A DNA stretch of 26,172 nucleotides from contig NZ_JBQCEE010000396.1 in NCBI RefSeq assembly GCF_051960575.1, positions 1 to 26,172 of the forward strand. Reading direction: 5' to 3'. Source of the stretch: JBQCEE01 sp051960575 (lineage in GTDB: Bacteria > Actinomycetota > Actinomycetes > Mycobacteriales > Jatrophihabitantaceae). The position numbers were made by a program, and so were the translations under genes. Position 1 is the first letter of the stretch. Each line of letters opens with the position of its first letter. Positions 6,588 to 14,315 of the stretch are shown one piece after another. The notes under the pieces were generated by a model. It did not search any database. It was not told where the DNA came from and saw only the letters and a list, made by a program, of their open reading frames with translations.

Positions 6588-6603
6588 CAGCTCGGACGGG
6601 TCG

Positions 6604-8046
6604 TCAGTCCTGCGCGCCGTCCGGCAGCAGGAACCGCACCACCGTGCCGCGGGGCGAGCGCGGCTCGAGCCGCCACCAGCCACCGGCGATCTCGGCGCGG
6701 TCGCGCATCGTGGTGAGCCCGCGGTGACCGGGCGGGGACGCGACGTCGGGCAGGATGCCGATGCCGTCGTCGATCACCGCGATCTCGACACCGTCCGGAC
6801 GCCGCACCAGCTCGATCTCGACCGTGCTCGCGTGCGCGTGCCGGGCGGCGTTGAGCAGCGCCTCCTTGGCGATGCGCAACGCCTGGATGCGCTCGGTGTG
6901 CGGCAGGTCGGCGTCGAGGTCGCCGCGCAACCGCCACTCGACGCCGTCGCTCTCGAACAGGTGCGCCGCGGCGCTCTGCAGGCTGCTCGCCAGCGTGTCG
7001 TCCGGGCCGGGCGACTCGAGGTCGAAGAGCAGGTGCCGCAGCCGCGACGTCGCCTCGCTCACCGACGCCTGCAGGGCCTTGACCTGGTCGAGCACCTCGG
7101 GCGCGACCTCGGCGACCTTGCGCTGCAGGATGCCGAGCCGCAGGTCGACCGCGGCGAGGGCCTGCACCGAGTCGTCGTGCACGTCGGCGGCGATCGCCGA
7201 CCGCTCGGCCTCCTGCGCCGCGACGAGCCGCTCGAGCAGCCGGCGGCGGTGCGCGGCGAGGTCACGCAGCCGCCGCTCGGAGGCGCGGCGCTCGGAGATG
7301 TCGCGCTGCACGCTCGCGAACGCGATGGTGTCGCCGGTGTCCGGGTCGTGCATCAGGTGGTGTGCGGCCATCACGGGGATCATCGCGCCGGTGCGCTGGT
7401 GGCGCAGCAGCTTCTCACCGGCCCACTGCCCGGTGCGGGTCAGCGACTCGACGATCATGGCGACCGTCTCGGCGTCACAGAGGTCGGCGGCGGCGATGGT
7501 GGTGACGTCGTCGTCGGCGGTCAGCCCGATGAGGCGCCGGCCGCCCGGGTTGAGGAACTGCAGGTGATGGCCCTCGGCGACATCGAAGATTGCGATGAAG
7601 TCGTTCGAGGCCTCGACGAGGGCCTCGAACTGCTTGCGGAGGGCGACCGCAGTATGCAGGTCGGCGATGGCGCGCTCCCGTTCTCGCTCGAGCCGACGCC
7701 AATCGGTGACGTCGCGGAACATGACGGTCAGACCCTCGGGGGACGGGTAGGCCCGCACGTCGAAGGTACGACTCAACCGGGGCAGCCGCCGTTCGAACAC
7801 CACCGGTTCGAGCGTCGACATCGCGCGCCGGAAGTGGTGTTCGTGGGTGCCGCCCTCGCCCTCGGGGAAGGTCTCCCACAGGCTGCGCCCCTGCAGCAGG
7901 TCGGGCGTCGTGCCGAGCATCGCCGCCCCGGTGCCGTTGACGAACCGGATCACGAAGGACCGGTCGAGCAGCAGCATCCCGTCGCTGACCCGTTCGATCG
8001 CAGCGCGCATGTCGCCGACGCCGAGACCTGACGTGTCCGGGCGCAT
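6604..8046 (-). CDS. Soluble PAS-domain sensor histidine kinase (HisKA_3)
   Basis: The 480-aa protein has no membrane segment. Two PAS domains come first: about 12-120 (RVSDGMLLLDRSFVIRFVNG ... VMFRDVTD) and about 135-265 (ALVEASNDFIAIFDVAEGHH ... ASVQRDISERRASE). A coiled-coil linker leads into HisKA_3 with ERSAIAADVHDDSVQALAAV, His290 being the predicted phosphorylation site, and then HATPase_c (EALLNAARHAHAS; IDDGIGILPD; GHRGLTTMRDRAEIAGG). It probably senses a cytoplasmic cue through PAS and phosphorylates a NarL-type receiver, either the convergent receiver-only protein or the regulator at 5075. The ATG at 8046 is preceded by GGAGG with 7-nt spacing. Confidence 0.92.
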   Translation of the reverse strand: MRPDTSGLGVGDMRAAIERVSDGMLLLDRSFVIRFVNGTGAAMLGTTPDLLQGRSLWETFPEGEGGTHEHHFRRAMSTLEPVVFERRLPRLSRTFDVRAYPSPEGLTVMFRDVTDWRRLERERERAIADLHTAVALRKQFEALVEASNDFIAIFDVAEGHHLQFLNPGGRRLIGLTADDDVTTIAAADLCDAETVAMIVESLTRTGQWAGEKLLRHQRTGAMIPVMAAHHLMHDPDTGDTIAFASVQRDISERRASERRLRDLAAHRRRLLERLVAAQEAERSAIAADVHDDSVQALAAVDLRLGILQRKVAEVAPEVLDQVKALQASVSEATSRLRHLLFDLESPGPDDTLASSLQSAAAHLFESDGVEWRLRGDLDADLPHTERIQALRIAKEALLNAARHAHASTVEIELVRRPDGVEIAVIDDGIGILPDVASPPGHRGLTTMRDRAEIAGGWWRLEPRSPRGTVVRFLLPDGAQD

Positions 8047-8161
8047 GCACTGACCTCCGCCGACGGTGGTTGGGGTGGGCCACAGCCTACGTCGGCGAGC
8101 GTCCGAAACCCGGCATCATGGGGTGTCGCCGCACGTCTCGTTTCGTCGTCTGGAGCCGCCC

Positions 8162-8704
8162 GTGATCGTCGACTTCCTGATCTCGAAGGACGGGCTGCGA
8201 CTGGCGGAGGTCGACCTCCGCATCAGCGGCGTGCGCATGGCGTACGGCCCGACCGGGTTCGTGCCGCGCAGCGCCGATCTGCTCCACGGCGAGGTGCACA
8301 TCGCGCTGAGCGACCTGGCCCGTGCGCTCGCCCGTCCGGAGCCGGTCGACCAGCTGCTCGGCGGGGTGGCCGGCCTCGCGCGTCCGGAGATCAACCTGGT
8401 CGACGGCGACGAGCCGGGCAGCATCCGGGTGGTCGGCAGCGTCGAGGTCATGGGACGCCGCATCCCGATCACCGCCGCGACCCGGGTGTCGATCGTGCGG
8501 AACCGGCTGACCTTCGCCGCCACGCAGCTCGAGGGCCTGCCGCTGCTGCGGTCACTGCCGGTGCAGCCGTTCGACCTGGCGCTGCCGCTGACGCTGCCCG
8601 CGGGGCTGGAGTTCACCGGGGTCACCACGCGGCCGGGCCACGTGGTGCTCACCCTCGAGGGCCGCGACTACCAGTTCGCGGCCGACGCCGTCACGAGTGC
8701 GTGA
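8162..8704 (+). CDS. DUF2993 / LmeA-like protein
   Basis: With the GTG at 8162 (CTGGAG upstream at good spacing) the product is 180 aa; in-frame readings further upstream lack a ribosome binding site. The pattern of alternating beta strands, including RVVGSVEVMGRRIPITAATRV and the end LALPLTLPAGLEFTGVTTRP followed by GHVVLTLEGRDYQF, matches the DUF2993 family, whose studied member LmeA binds phospholipids and supports lipomannan maturation in mycobacteria. Family members normally carry an N-terminal signal or anchor; none is visible, so this copy would be cytoplasmic or mis-started. Its 3' end overlaps that of the convergent NlpC/P60 gene by 14 bp. Confidence 0.6.
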   Translation: MIVDFLISKDGLRLAEVDLRISGVRMAYGPTGFVPRSADLLHGEVHIALSDLARALARPEPVDQLLGGVAGLARPEINLVDGDEPGSIRVVGSVEVMGRRIPITAATRVSIVRNRLTFAATQLEGLPLLRSLPVQPFDLALPLTLPAGLEFTGVTTRPGHVVLTLEGRDYQFAADAVTSA

Positions 8705-9863
8705 ACGACCCGTACGCCGTGGACGTGGGGTCCCAGATCGTCTGGTAGTTCACGCCCTCCTGCTCGTCGATCGCCGCGACCGTCCTCCCCGGGCTGAGGT
8801 AGATGCCCACGTGGTAGACGTCGCCACTGTTGTCGAAGTAGAAGACGAGGTCGCCGGGCACCGCGCGGGACGCCGGGATCGAGCGCGCGGCGAGGAACTG
8901 CTGCTCGGACGTCCGCGGCGTGCTGTAGCCGAAACGGCCGTAGCTGTAGGTGACCAGGCCCGAGCAGTCGAACGACTTCGGCCCGGTCGCGCCCCAGACG
9001 TAGGGCTGGCCGATGTGCTTGAGCGCCTCGGTGACGACCTGCTTGTTCAGCGCCGGCTGGGTGACCGTGCCGGTGCCGGCGGGCCCGCGGGTGTCGGCGG
9101 TGCGGCAGCCGAGGAAGGTGTTCGACCCGAAGCCCACGTTCACGACCCAGACGCACGCGACGTGCGTGCCGGTCGAGACCGGGATGGTGGTGGCGAAGGC
9201 CGAGTTGATCGCGGCGCCCGCCGGGCGCGGTGCCGGGTACGCGTGCGTGGTGATCGTCGCGGCCGAGACGCTGTCGACGTAGACGACGACGACGCTGCGG
9301 CGCGGGAAGAAGTCCGGGTCGTCGGCCCAGCCGGTGACGGTGAGCGAGCCCGGCGCGGCCATGGTCGTGGCGATCGACCCGCGGGGGCTGTGCGTGGCCT
9401 GCTGGCCGCTGGTCAACGCCGTGCCGTACGGCAGGGCGTAGCAGTTCAGCAGTGTGCTCAGCCCCGGGCCGATGCTGAACGCGACGATGCACAGCGTGTG
9501 GTTGCCGCTCGGGGTGGGCACCGCGAACGAGAAGCCGGGTGTCGAGCCCGTGTGGTACCTGGCGCGCACGTTCGGGTTGGCGACGGACGTGGCCGTCTGG
9601 GCGAGCTGCACGCGCCCGTCGAGGATGGCCCGCACCGTGACATTGCCGGTCGAGTCGGGGTCGTAGGCGTAGCCCGAGACGGTGAGGCCGGTGGCCGAGG
9701 CGACGACCGAGGTCACCTTGCCGAGGGCGTCGTGGGGGCCGGGCGGGTTCGCCGCCGAGGCGACGCCCGGCGTCACGAGGACGGCGGCCGCGGCGAGCGC
9801 CGTGGCGCCCGCGAGCAGGGCCGGCAGCCGGCGCAGAACGGACGAATGCACGGAGAACCTCAC
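8691..9863 (-). CDS. Secreted NlpC/P60 peptidoglycan hydrolase with two N-terminal Ig-like modules
   Basis: The 390-aa protein opens with a signal peptide (LRRLPALLAGATALAAAAVL, cleavage likely after GVASAA). Two similar ~95-residue beta-rich modules follow (about 45-140 and 155-250), each with a GYAYDPDS/GWADDPDF motif, a GxHxxC strand and a second Cys near the end, so each probably has a disulfide. The C-terminal NlpC/P60 domain (about 268-388) has LKHIGQPYVWGATGPKSFDC with catalytic Cys300 and YHVGIYL with His351; it should cut peptide stems of peptidoglycan outside the cell. The modules may bind the wall or a partner. The GTG start at 9863 has a candidate promoter at 9893-9922. It overlaps the end of the DUF2993 gene. 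Confidence 0.9.
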   Translation of the reverse strand: MRFSVHSSVLRRLPALLAGATALAAAAVLVTPGVASAANPPGPHDALGKVTSVVASATGLTVSGYAYDPDSTGNVTVRAILDGRVQLAQTATSVANPNVRARYHTGSTPGFSFAVPTPSGNHTLCIVAFSIGPGLSTLLNCYALPYGTALTSGQQATHSPRGSIATTMAAPGSLTVTGWADDPDFFPRRSVVVVYVDSVSAATITTHAYPAPRPAGAAINSAFATTIPVSTGTHVACVWVVNVGFGSNTFLGCRTADTRGPAGTGTVTQPALNKQVVTEALKHIGQPYVWGATGPKSFDCSGLVTYSYGRFGYSTPRTSEQQFLAARSIPASRAVPGDLVFYFDNSGDVYHVGIYLSPGRTVAAIDEQEGVNYQTIWDPTSTAYGSFTHS

Positions 9864-9892
9864 GCAGTCATCGATCGGCCCCCGCCGCGAGA

Positions 9893-9922
9893 ACGTTAGC
9901 CCGAACCGGCGTCAGATCACAA
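9893..9922 (-). promoter_or_regulatory. Candidate promoter of the NlpC/P60 gene
   Basis: On the minus strand TTGTGA (9917-9922) and TAACGT (9893-9898) are separated by 18 bp, about 30 nt upstream of the GTG at 9863. Sigma-70-like but only partly matching consensus. Confidence 0.4.
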
Positions 9923-9971
9923 GAGCATCACGAACCACATGCGTATCAGGCGTGTCGACCGGTCCGAGACC

Positions 9972-10018
9972 CGTCCATGGGGTAGCGCAGCCGCGTCCAT
10001 GGGGTAGCGCAGCCGCGT
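9972..10018. repeat. Perfect 22-bp tandem duplication at the 3' edge of the SDR gene
   Basis: Bases 9972-9993 and 9994-10015 are identical 22-mers (each begins CGTCCATGGGG and ends GCGCAGCCG); the first three bases of a third copy run to 10018, touching the SDR stop codon. No hairpin potential or coding function is obvious. Confidence 0.95.
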
Positions 10019-10845
10019 CAGCGGAACAGGGCCCGGATGCCCAGGTCGAGCACCCGGTCGGGCAGCGCGCGGCGGGCCAGCACGACCGTGCCGGCGCCAC
10101 GGCCGACCGGGTACCGCGGCGCCGGGAAGCGCGTGGTGGCGGCCTTGAGGATCTTCCTGCCGACGACGTCCGGCTCCGACCCGATCCCCGGCGCATCGGC
10201 GGTCTTGAGGATCGCCGCGGCGCGTCGGGCCTGCGCGGCGAAGGCGCCGTCGGCCGAGCTCGACACGAGCGTCTCGCGCGCGCCCGAGTTCCACTCGGTG
10301 CGGATCGGGCCGGGCTCGATGAGCACCACGTCGATGCCGTGCGGCGCGAGCTCGACCCGCATCGCGTCACTCAGCCCCTCGACCGCGAACTTCGTCGCGT
10401 GGTACCAGCCCGCCAGCGGCGTGTAGATCTTCCCGGCGATCGAGGCGATGTTGATGATGCGACCGCGGCCCTGCTCGCGCATGTGCGGGATGACCAGCTG
10501 CGAGAGCCGGGCCAGCCCGAAGAGGTTGACCTCGAACTGGCGGCGCGCCTCGTCCAGCGGCACGTCCTCGACGGCGCCGTAGGAGCCGTAGCCGGCGTTG
10601 TTCACCAGGACGTCGAGACGGCCCTGCTCGGCGAGGATGCGCTCGACGCCGGCGACGATGGACGCGTCGTCGGTGAGGTCCATGCTGAAGACGTGCACCC
10701 CGCGCTCGACGAGGTGCTGCATGCGCTCGACCCGGCGCGCGACGCCGTACACCTCGAACCCGGCGTCGACGAAGCGCAGCGCTGCGTCCTCACCGATCCC
10801 CGAGGACGCACCCGTGATCAGCACGACCTGCTTCGACGTCGCCAT
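10018..10845 (-). CDS. SDR-family NAD(P)-dependent oxidoreductase
   Basis: The 275-aa classical short-chain dehydrogenase/reductase has the Rossmann cofactor motif TGASSGIG (residues 11-18), the structural NNAG (82-85), and catalytic Ser135 (NIASIAG), Tyr148 and Lys152 (YHATK). The sequence resembles the oxidoreductases often annotated only as SDR with unknown substrate; the arginines in VARRVERMQ hint at NADP preference. The start at 10845 has GGGGAG at proper spacing. It is divergent from a TetR regulator with a shared palindromic operator overlapping its promoter, so repression by that regulator, relieved by a ligand that may be the substrate, is the simplest model. Confidence 0.92.
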   Translation of the reverse strand: MATSKQVVLITGASSGIGEDAALRFVDAGFEVYGVARRVERMQHLVERGVHVFSMDLTDDASIVAGVERILAEQGRLDVLVNNAGYGSYGAVEDVPLDEARRQFEVNLFGLARLSQLVIPHMREQGRGRIINIASIAGKIYTPLAGWYHATKFAVEGLSDAMRVELAPHGIDVVLIEPGPIRTEWNSGARETLVSSSADGAFAAQARRAAAILKTADAPGIGSEPDVVGRKILKAATTRFPAPRYPVGRGAGTVVLARRALPDRVLDLGIRALFR

Positions 10846-10866
10846 CGCGATCTCCCCATCGTCCGG

Positions 10867-10894
10867 ATGATAAAAGGCCAGTGGTCTGTTGCAA
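10867..10894 (-). promoter_or_regulatory. Promoter of the SDR gene, overlapping the operator
   Basis: On the minus strand TTGCAA (10889-10894) and TATCAT (10867-10872) are 16 bp apart; the -10 matches consensus at five of six positions. The -35 hexamer lies inside the palindrome at 10882-10910. Confidence 0.55.
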
Positions 10895-10910
10895 ACACCG
10901 TAACAGACCA
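10882..10910. promoter_or_regulatory. Palindromic operator between the SDR and TetR genes
   Basis: TGGTCTGTT (10882-10890) and AACAGACCA (10902-10910) form a perfect 9-bp inverted repeat with an 11-bp spacer, in the middle of the divergent gap. Size, symmetry and position fit a TetR-family dimer site controlling both genes. Confidence 0.8.
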
Positions 10911-10919
10911 TCGGGCTGT

Positions 10920-10925
10920 TATCGT
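10920..10925 (+). promoter_or_regulatory. -10-like hexamer of the TetR gene
   Basis: TATCGT, 7 nt before the GTG at 10933; the operator ends 10 bp upstream, covering the -35 position, which implies autorepression. Confidence 0.45.
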
Positions 10926-10932
10926 TGTGAAC

Positions 10933-11619
10933 GTGAACACCGCCGCGGCCGACCCCGCCGACTTCCAGCGCGCGCGCACGCCCGAGCAGCAGGAGCACCG
11001 GCGGCAGCACATCCTCGCGACGGCCCAGCAGCTGCTCGACGAACGCCCGCTCACCGAGATCAGCCTGCGCGACCTCGCCCGTGAGGTCGGCCTGGCCAAG
11101 TCGAACGTCGTGCGCTACTTCCCGACCCGCGAGGCGGTCTTCCTCGCGGTGCTCGTCGACGACTGGACGACATGGCTGGACGCGTTGGCCGACGCGCTCC
11201 CCCGCCCCGACGCCCGGCGCGCGCGCCGCACCACCCACCGCCGCATCGCCGAGGCGCTGGCGACGACGCTGCTCGCCCGGCCGCGCCTCTGCCGGCTGAT
11301 CAGCAGCACCCAGACCGTGCTCGAGCGCAACGTGCCGGCCGATGCCACGCGGGCCTTCAAGCGTGACTCGTTGACGCGCACCCGACGGCTGGCCGACCTG
11401 TTGCGCGCGGCCGACCCCGAGCTGCGGGCAGCGACCGCGTTCGAGCTCGCCGGCACGGTCTGGACGCTCGTGGCGGGCGCCTGGCCGGTGGCCAACCCGA
11501 GCCCGGTCGCGGCCGCGGTGCTGCGCGACCCCGAGTTCGCCGCGCTCGCCCTGGACTTCCGCGACGTCTTCGTCCGCATCGTGGTGGCGCTGCTCGGTGG
11601 CCTCGACCGCGCCGGCTGA
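10933..11619 (+). CDS. TetR/AcrR-family transcriptional regulator
   Basis: The 228-aa protein has the TetR N-terminal helix-turn-helix (about residues 20-75): EHRRQHILATAQQLLDE, then ISLRDLAREVGLAKSNVVRYF and PTREAVFLAVL. The rest is an all-helical ligand/dimerisation domain ending FVRIVVALLGGLDRAG. I chose the GTG at 10933 because a -10-like box lies 7 nt upstream, suggesting a leaderless mRNA; a GTG two codons earlier is also possible. It diverges from the SDR gene across an 87-bp gap with one perfect palindrome, the classic arrangement of a TetR regulator controlling its neighbour and itself. Confidence 0.92.
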   Translation: MNTAAADPADFQRARTPEQQEHRRQHILATAQQLLDERPLTEISLRDLAREVGLAKSNVVRYFPTREAVFLAVLVDDWTTWLDALADALPRPDARRARRTTHRRIAEALATTLLARPRLCRLISSTQTVLERNVPADATRAFKRDSLTRTRRLADLLRAADPELRAATAFELAGTVWTLVAGAWPVANPSPVAAAVLRDPEFAALALDFRDVFVRIVVALLGGLDRAG

Positions 11620-11630
11620 CCCGGGCCACC

Positions 11631-11636
11631 TACGCT
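11631..11636 (+). promoter_or_regulatory. -10-like hexamer of cinA
   Basis: TACGCT, 7 nt before the GTG at 11644, only 11 nt after the TetR stop codon; suggests a leaderless transcript in addition to possible read-through from the TetR gene. Confidence 0.4.
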
Positions 11637-11643
11637 CGGTGCG

Positions 11644-12951
11644 GTGAGCACGCGCGCGGGCATCGTCGTCACCGGCACCGAGGTCCTCACCGGACGCGTC
11701 ACCGATCGCAACGGCCCCTGGCTGGCCGAGCAGCTACGCCTGGTCGGCATCGACATCGCCGAGATCGTGGTCGTCGGCGACCGGCCCGACGACCTCACCG
11801 CCGCGCTGCAGCACCTCACCGCGGCCGGGCTCGAGCTGATCATCACCTCCGGCGGGCTCGGGCCGACCGCCGACGACCTCACCGCCCGCGTCGTCGGCGA
11901 GTTCCAGCGCCGGCCGCTCGCCCTCGACGCCGCCCTCGAGCAGCGCATCGCCGCGATCGTGGAACGGTTGCAGCGCGGCCGGGGCTGGACGGTCGATCCC
12001 GAGGCGCAGGCCGCAGGCACCCGCAAGCAGTCCCTCGTGCCCGCCGGCGCGACCGTGCTCGAGCCGGTCGGCACCGCGCCGGGCCTCGTCGTCCCGGCAC
12101 CCGACCGCACCGACGGGCCGCCGGTCGTCGTGCTGCCGGGGCCGCCGCGGGAGCTGCAGGGCATGTGGCCGGCCGCGCTGGCCGCGCCCGCCGTCACCGC
12201 GATCGTCGCGCAGGCCGAGGAACTCCGCCAGCGCACCCTGCGGCTCTGGGGGACGATGGAGAGCGAGCTCGCGGCCATGATGCGGGCGCAGGGCGACGCG
12301 CTCGACGACCTCGAGATCACCACCTGCCTGCGCGACGGCGAGCTCGAGATCGTCACGCGGTACGCGCCGGGCGAGCAGGACGCCTACGAGCGCTTCGCCG
12401 CCGCGGTCGCCGAGGCCTTCCCCCGCACGCTCTTCTCCCCCGACGGCGCGAGCATCGACGAGATCGTGGCGCGCCTGCTGCGCGAGCGCGGCCTCACCAT
12501 CGCGACCGCCGAGTCGTGCACCGCGGGCCTGCTCGCGGGCCGCCTGACCGAGCTCGCCGGCTCGTCGGACTACGTGCTCGGCGGGCTGGTCGTCTACTCG
12601 AACCTGGCCAAGCACGATCTGGCCGGGGTGCCGCTCGAGCTGATCGACCGGGTGGGCGCGGTGAGCGAGGAGGTCGCCGTCGCGCTCGCCGAGGGGGCGC
12701 GCAGCCGCCTGCACAGCGACCTCGGGGTCGGCATCACCGGGATCGCCGGGCCCGGCGGGGGCAGTACCGAGAAGCCGGTCGGGCTGGTGCACTTCTGCGT
12801 CAGCGACGGCGTCCGGCAGCGGCCGGCGAGGTGGGTGATCCCCGGCGGACGCAGCGAGGTGCGGGCCCGGGCGGTGCTGCTCGCCCTGCACCTCGTGCGG
12901 CGGCTGCTCGAGGAGGACAGCGACGAGGCCTCGGCTCAGGCCGGGGCGTAG
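11644..12951 (+). CDS. cinA: CinA: nicotinamide-nucleotide amidohydrolase / competence-damage protein
   Basis: The 435-aa protein has the full two-domain CinA layout. The N-terminal COG1058 (MoaB/MogA-like) domain (about 1-175) starts with AGIVVTGTEVLTGRVTDRNG and contains LIITSGGLGPTADDLT and VVLPGPPRELQGMW. The C-terminal amidohydrolase domain (about 275-425) has TIATAESCTAGLLAGRLTE, the GGLVVYSNLAKHDL segment and GVGITGIAGPGGGSTEKPVG. CinA converts nicotinamide mononucleotide to nicotinate mononucleotide in pyridine nucleotide salvage, and the N-terminal domain acts as an ADP-ribose pyrophosphatase in studied homologues. The GTG at 11644 follows the TetR stop by 24 nt. Its 3' end overlaps the convergent gene by 16 bp. 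Confidence 0.95.
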   Translation: MSTRAGIVVTGTEVLTGRVTDRNGPWLAEQLRLVGIDIAEIVVVGDRPDDLTAALQHLTAAGLELIITSGGLGPTADDLTARVVGEFQRRPLALDAALEQRIAAIVERLQRGRGWTVDPEAQAAGTRKQSLVPAGATVLEPVGTAPGLVVPAPDRTDGPPVVVLPGPPRELQGMWPAALAAPAVTAIVAQAEELRQRTLRLWGTMESELAAMMRAQGDALDDLEITTCLRDGELEIVTRYAPGEQDAYERFAAAVAEAFPRTLFSPDGASIDEIVARLLRERGLTIATAESCTAGLLAGRLTELAGSSDYVLGGLVVYSNLAKHDLAGVPLELIDRVGAVSEEVAVALAEGARSRLHSDLGVGITGIAGPGGGSTEKPVGLVHFCVSDGVRQRPARWVIPGGRSEVRARAVLLALHLVRRLLEEDSDEASAQAGA

Positions 12952-14168
12952 AACGCGAACAGGCCGTTCGCCACCGCCCGCGGCCACCCGCCCCAGGCGG
13001 GCACGTTGCGGATCGACAGCGGGCCGCCGCGCACGCCCGACCCGACGGTCGTCGTCGAACCGCCGCCGTCGAGCACCAGCCCGTCGTAGCAGCCGTGCCG
13101 CAGCATCAGGGCGGTCAGCTGGGCGAAGGTCACGCCCACCGAGGTCCACATGCGGCCGTCCACGGTGCCGAACAGCACCGAGGTGCGGTTGCGCGCGACG
13201 CACACGAAGGTCTCGGGGTTGTGGCCGGCCGTGTGCCAGGCGGTGGTCGTATCGTTCCAGCGCAGCCCGTTGCGCAGCACCTGACGCGCGCCCTGCAACG
13301 CGCCCAGCACGGTGGCGCGCGGGTCGGCCGGCGAGGTCACCGTGCCGGTGACGGTGAACCGGCTGCCCGCCCCGGCATGGGACCGCAGCCAGCGCCCGCC
13401 GGCGCCGCAGCCGAGCAGGACGAAGCCGCTGGACGGGAGTTGAGGCAGCACCCGCACCCGGTCGCGCAGCGAACCAACCGTGTAGGTGCCCAGCCTCCGG
13501 GTGCCGCCCGCGAGCACGCAGCCGGAGGGCAGGGAGGCCTGGCCGAGCCGCTGGTTCAACACCGTGATGCCGCCCGCACCCGCCGTGCCGACACTGTTCA
13601 CGGTCACTGGGTGCGCGAGACGCACCGTGCCGAGGCGGGTCAGCACCCCGTGCCACGTCAGCGGCCCGATCACGGCGCGGTGGTCGGACAGGAGGGCGAG
13701 CTGGCCGGCCTGCCGCGACGGCGAGCGCACCACGGCCCCGTCGACGACCTCGCCGCCGTACGGCGCACCGGTGCCGCCGAAGTCGAAGAGGTCACCGTTG
13801 ATGCCCGCGACCGCGTGCGTGCGCTGCGCCATCGAGAGCACCGTCTCGCCGACGCTCTCGACGGTGTTGTGGGCCGCGACGACGCCGAGCCGGACGCCGG
13901 GCCGGGTGAGGTCGACGGTGGTGATCCAGGCCGACTGGTGGAAGCCGTCGTCGGTGACGAAGCGCTCGTGGTACTGGGTGATGCCGGGCGCGAGCGTCAC
14001 GACCGGACCGCGCTGCAGCGAGTTCACGACGGCCGCGCCCGCGCCGTCGGGCGCCGTGCCGAGCGCGGTGCCGACGGTCGCGAGCGCCACGGTCGATACG
14101 GTCGACACGGCGAGCAGCCTCACCCGGACGGAGCGGGCGGGTCGGCGCGACGGCGCAGCAGGCGGCAC
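12936..14168 (-). CDS. Secreted phosphodiester glycosidase (NAGPA/DUF2233 domain) protein
   Basis: The 410-aa product begins with an Arg-rich stretch and a hydrophobic signal segment (LLAVSTVSTVALATVGTALG, likely cut near AGA). The C-terminal half matches the NAGPA phosphodiester glycosidase family: VAGINGDLFDFGGTGAPYG, HNPETFVCVARNRTSVLFG, and the family hallmark LVLDGGGSTTTV followed by VANGLFAF at the very end. Members cleave sugar-phosphate diesters; in bacteria wall teichoic acid, capsule or exopolysaccharide are suggested substrates, unproven here. The GTG at 14168 gives the complete signal peptide. It converges with cinA (16-bp overlap) and lies 147 bp after the ligase gene on the same strand. 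Confidence 0.85.
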   Translation of the reverse strand: MPPAAPSRRPARSVRVRLLAVSTVSTVALATVGTALGTAPDGAGAAVVNSLQRGPVVTLAPGITQYHERFVTDDGFHQSAWITTVDLTRPGVRLGVVAAHNTVESVGETVLSMAQRTHAVAGINGDLFDFGGTGAPYGGEVVDGAVVRSPSRQAGQLALLSDHRAVIGPLTWHGVLTRLGTVRLAHPVTVNSVGTAGAGGITVLNQRLGQASLPSGCVLAGGTRRLGTYTVGSLRDRVRVLPQLPSSGFVLLGCGAGGRWLRSHAGAGSRFTVTGTVTSPADPRATVLGALQGARQVLRNGLRWNDTTTAWHTAGHNPETFVCVARNRTSVLFGTVDGRMWTSVGVTFAQLTALMLRHGCYDGLVLDGGGSTTTVGSGVRGGPLSIRNVPAWGGWPRAVANGLFAFYAPA

Positions 14169-14315
14169 GTCGGCCCCATCGGCCGCGCCGACGCGGACCT
14201 GACGGGCCGTTCAGGCGGCGGACAGCGCCCGACCGCCCGACAGCGCGGCCCGGAAGCGATGAACACCCGTTCACGCCGCCTCTGGCCGGACGGGAGGGGT
14301 GTCGATCATGCCCGG

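Noticed and set aside
6588..6603. Frameshifted LuxR helix-turn-helix after the receiver-only regulator
   Set aside because: Only 16 bp separate it from the convergent kinase stop, and no HTH-like sequence appears in any plus-strand frame beyond.
9864..10017. c-di-AMP (ydaO-type) riboswitch before the NlpC/P60 gene, as often seen in actinomycetes
   Set aside because: The candidate transcript leader is only about 25 nt and the conserved riboswitch blocks are not present.
14169..14315. Possible small gene or terminator between the ligase and the glycosidase genes
   Set aside because: Only weak stems and no T tract; no frame with a start, ribosome binding site and sensible composition.
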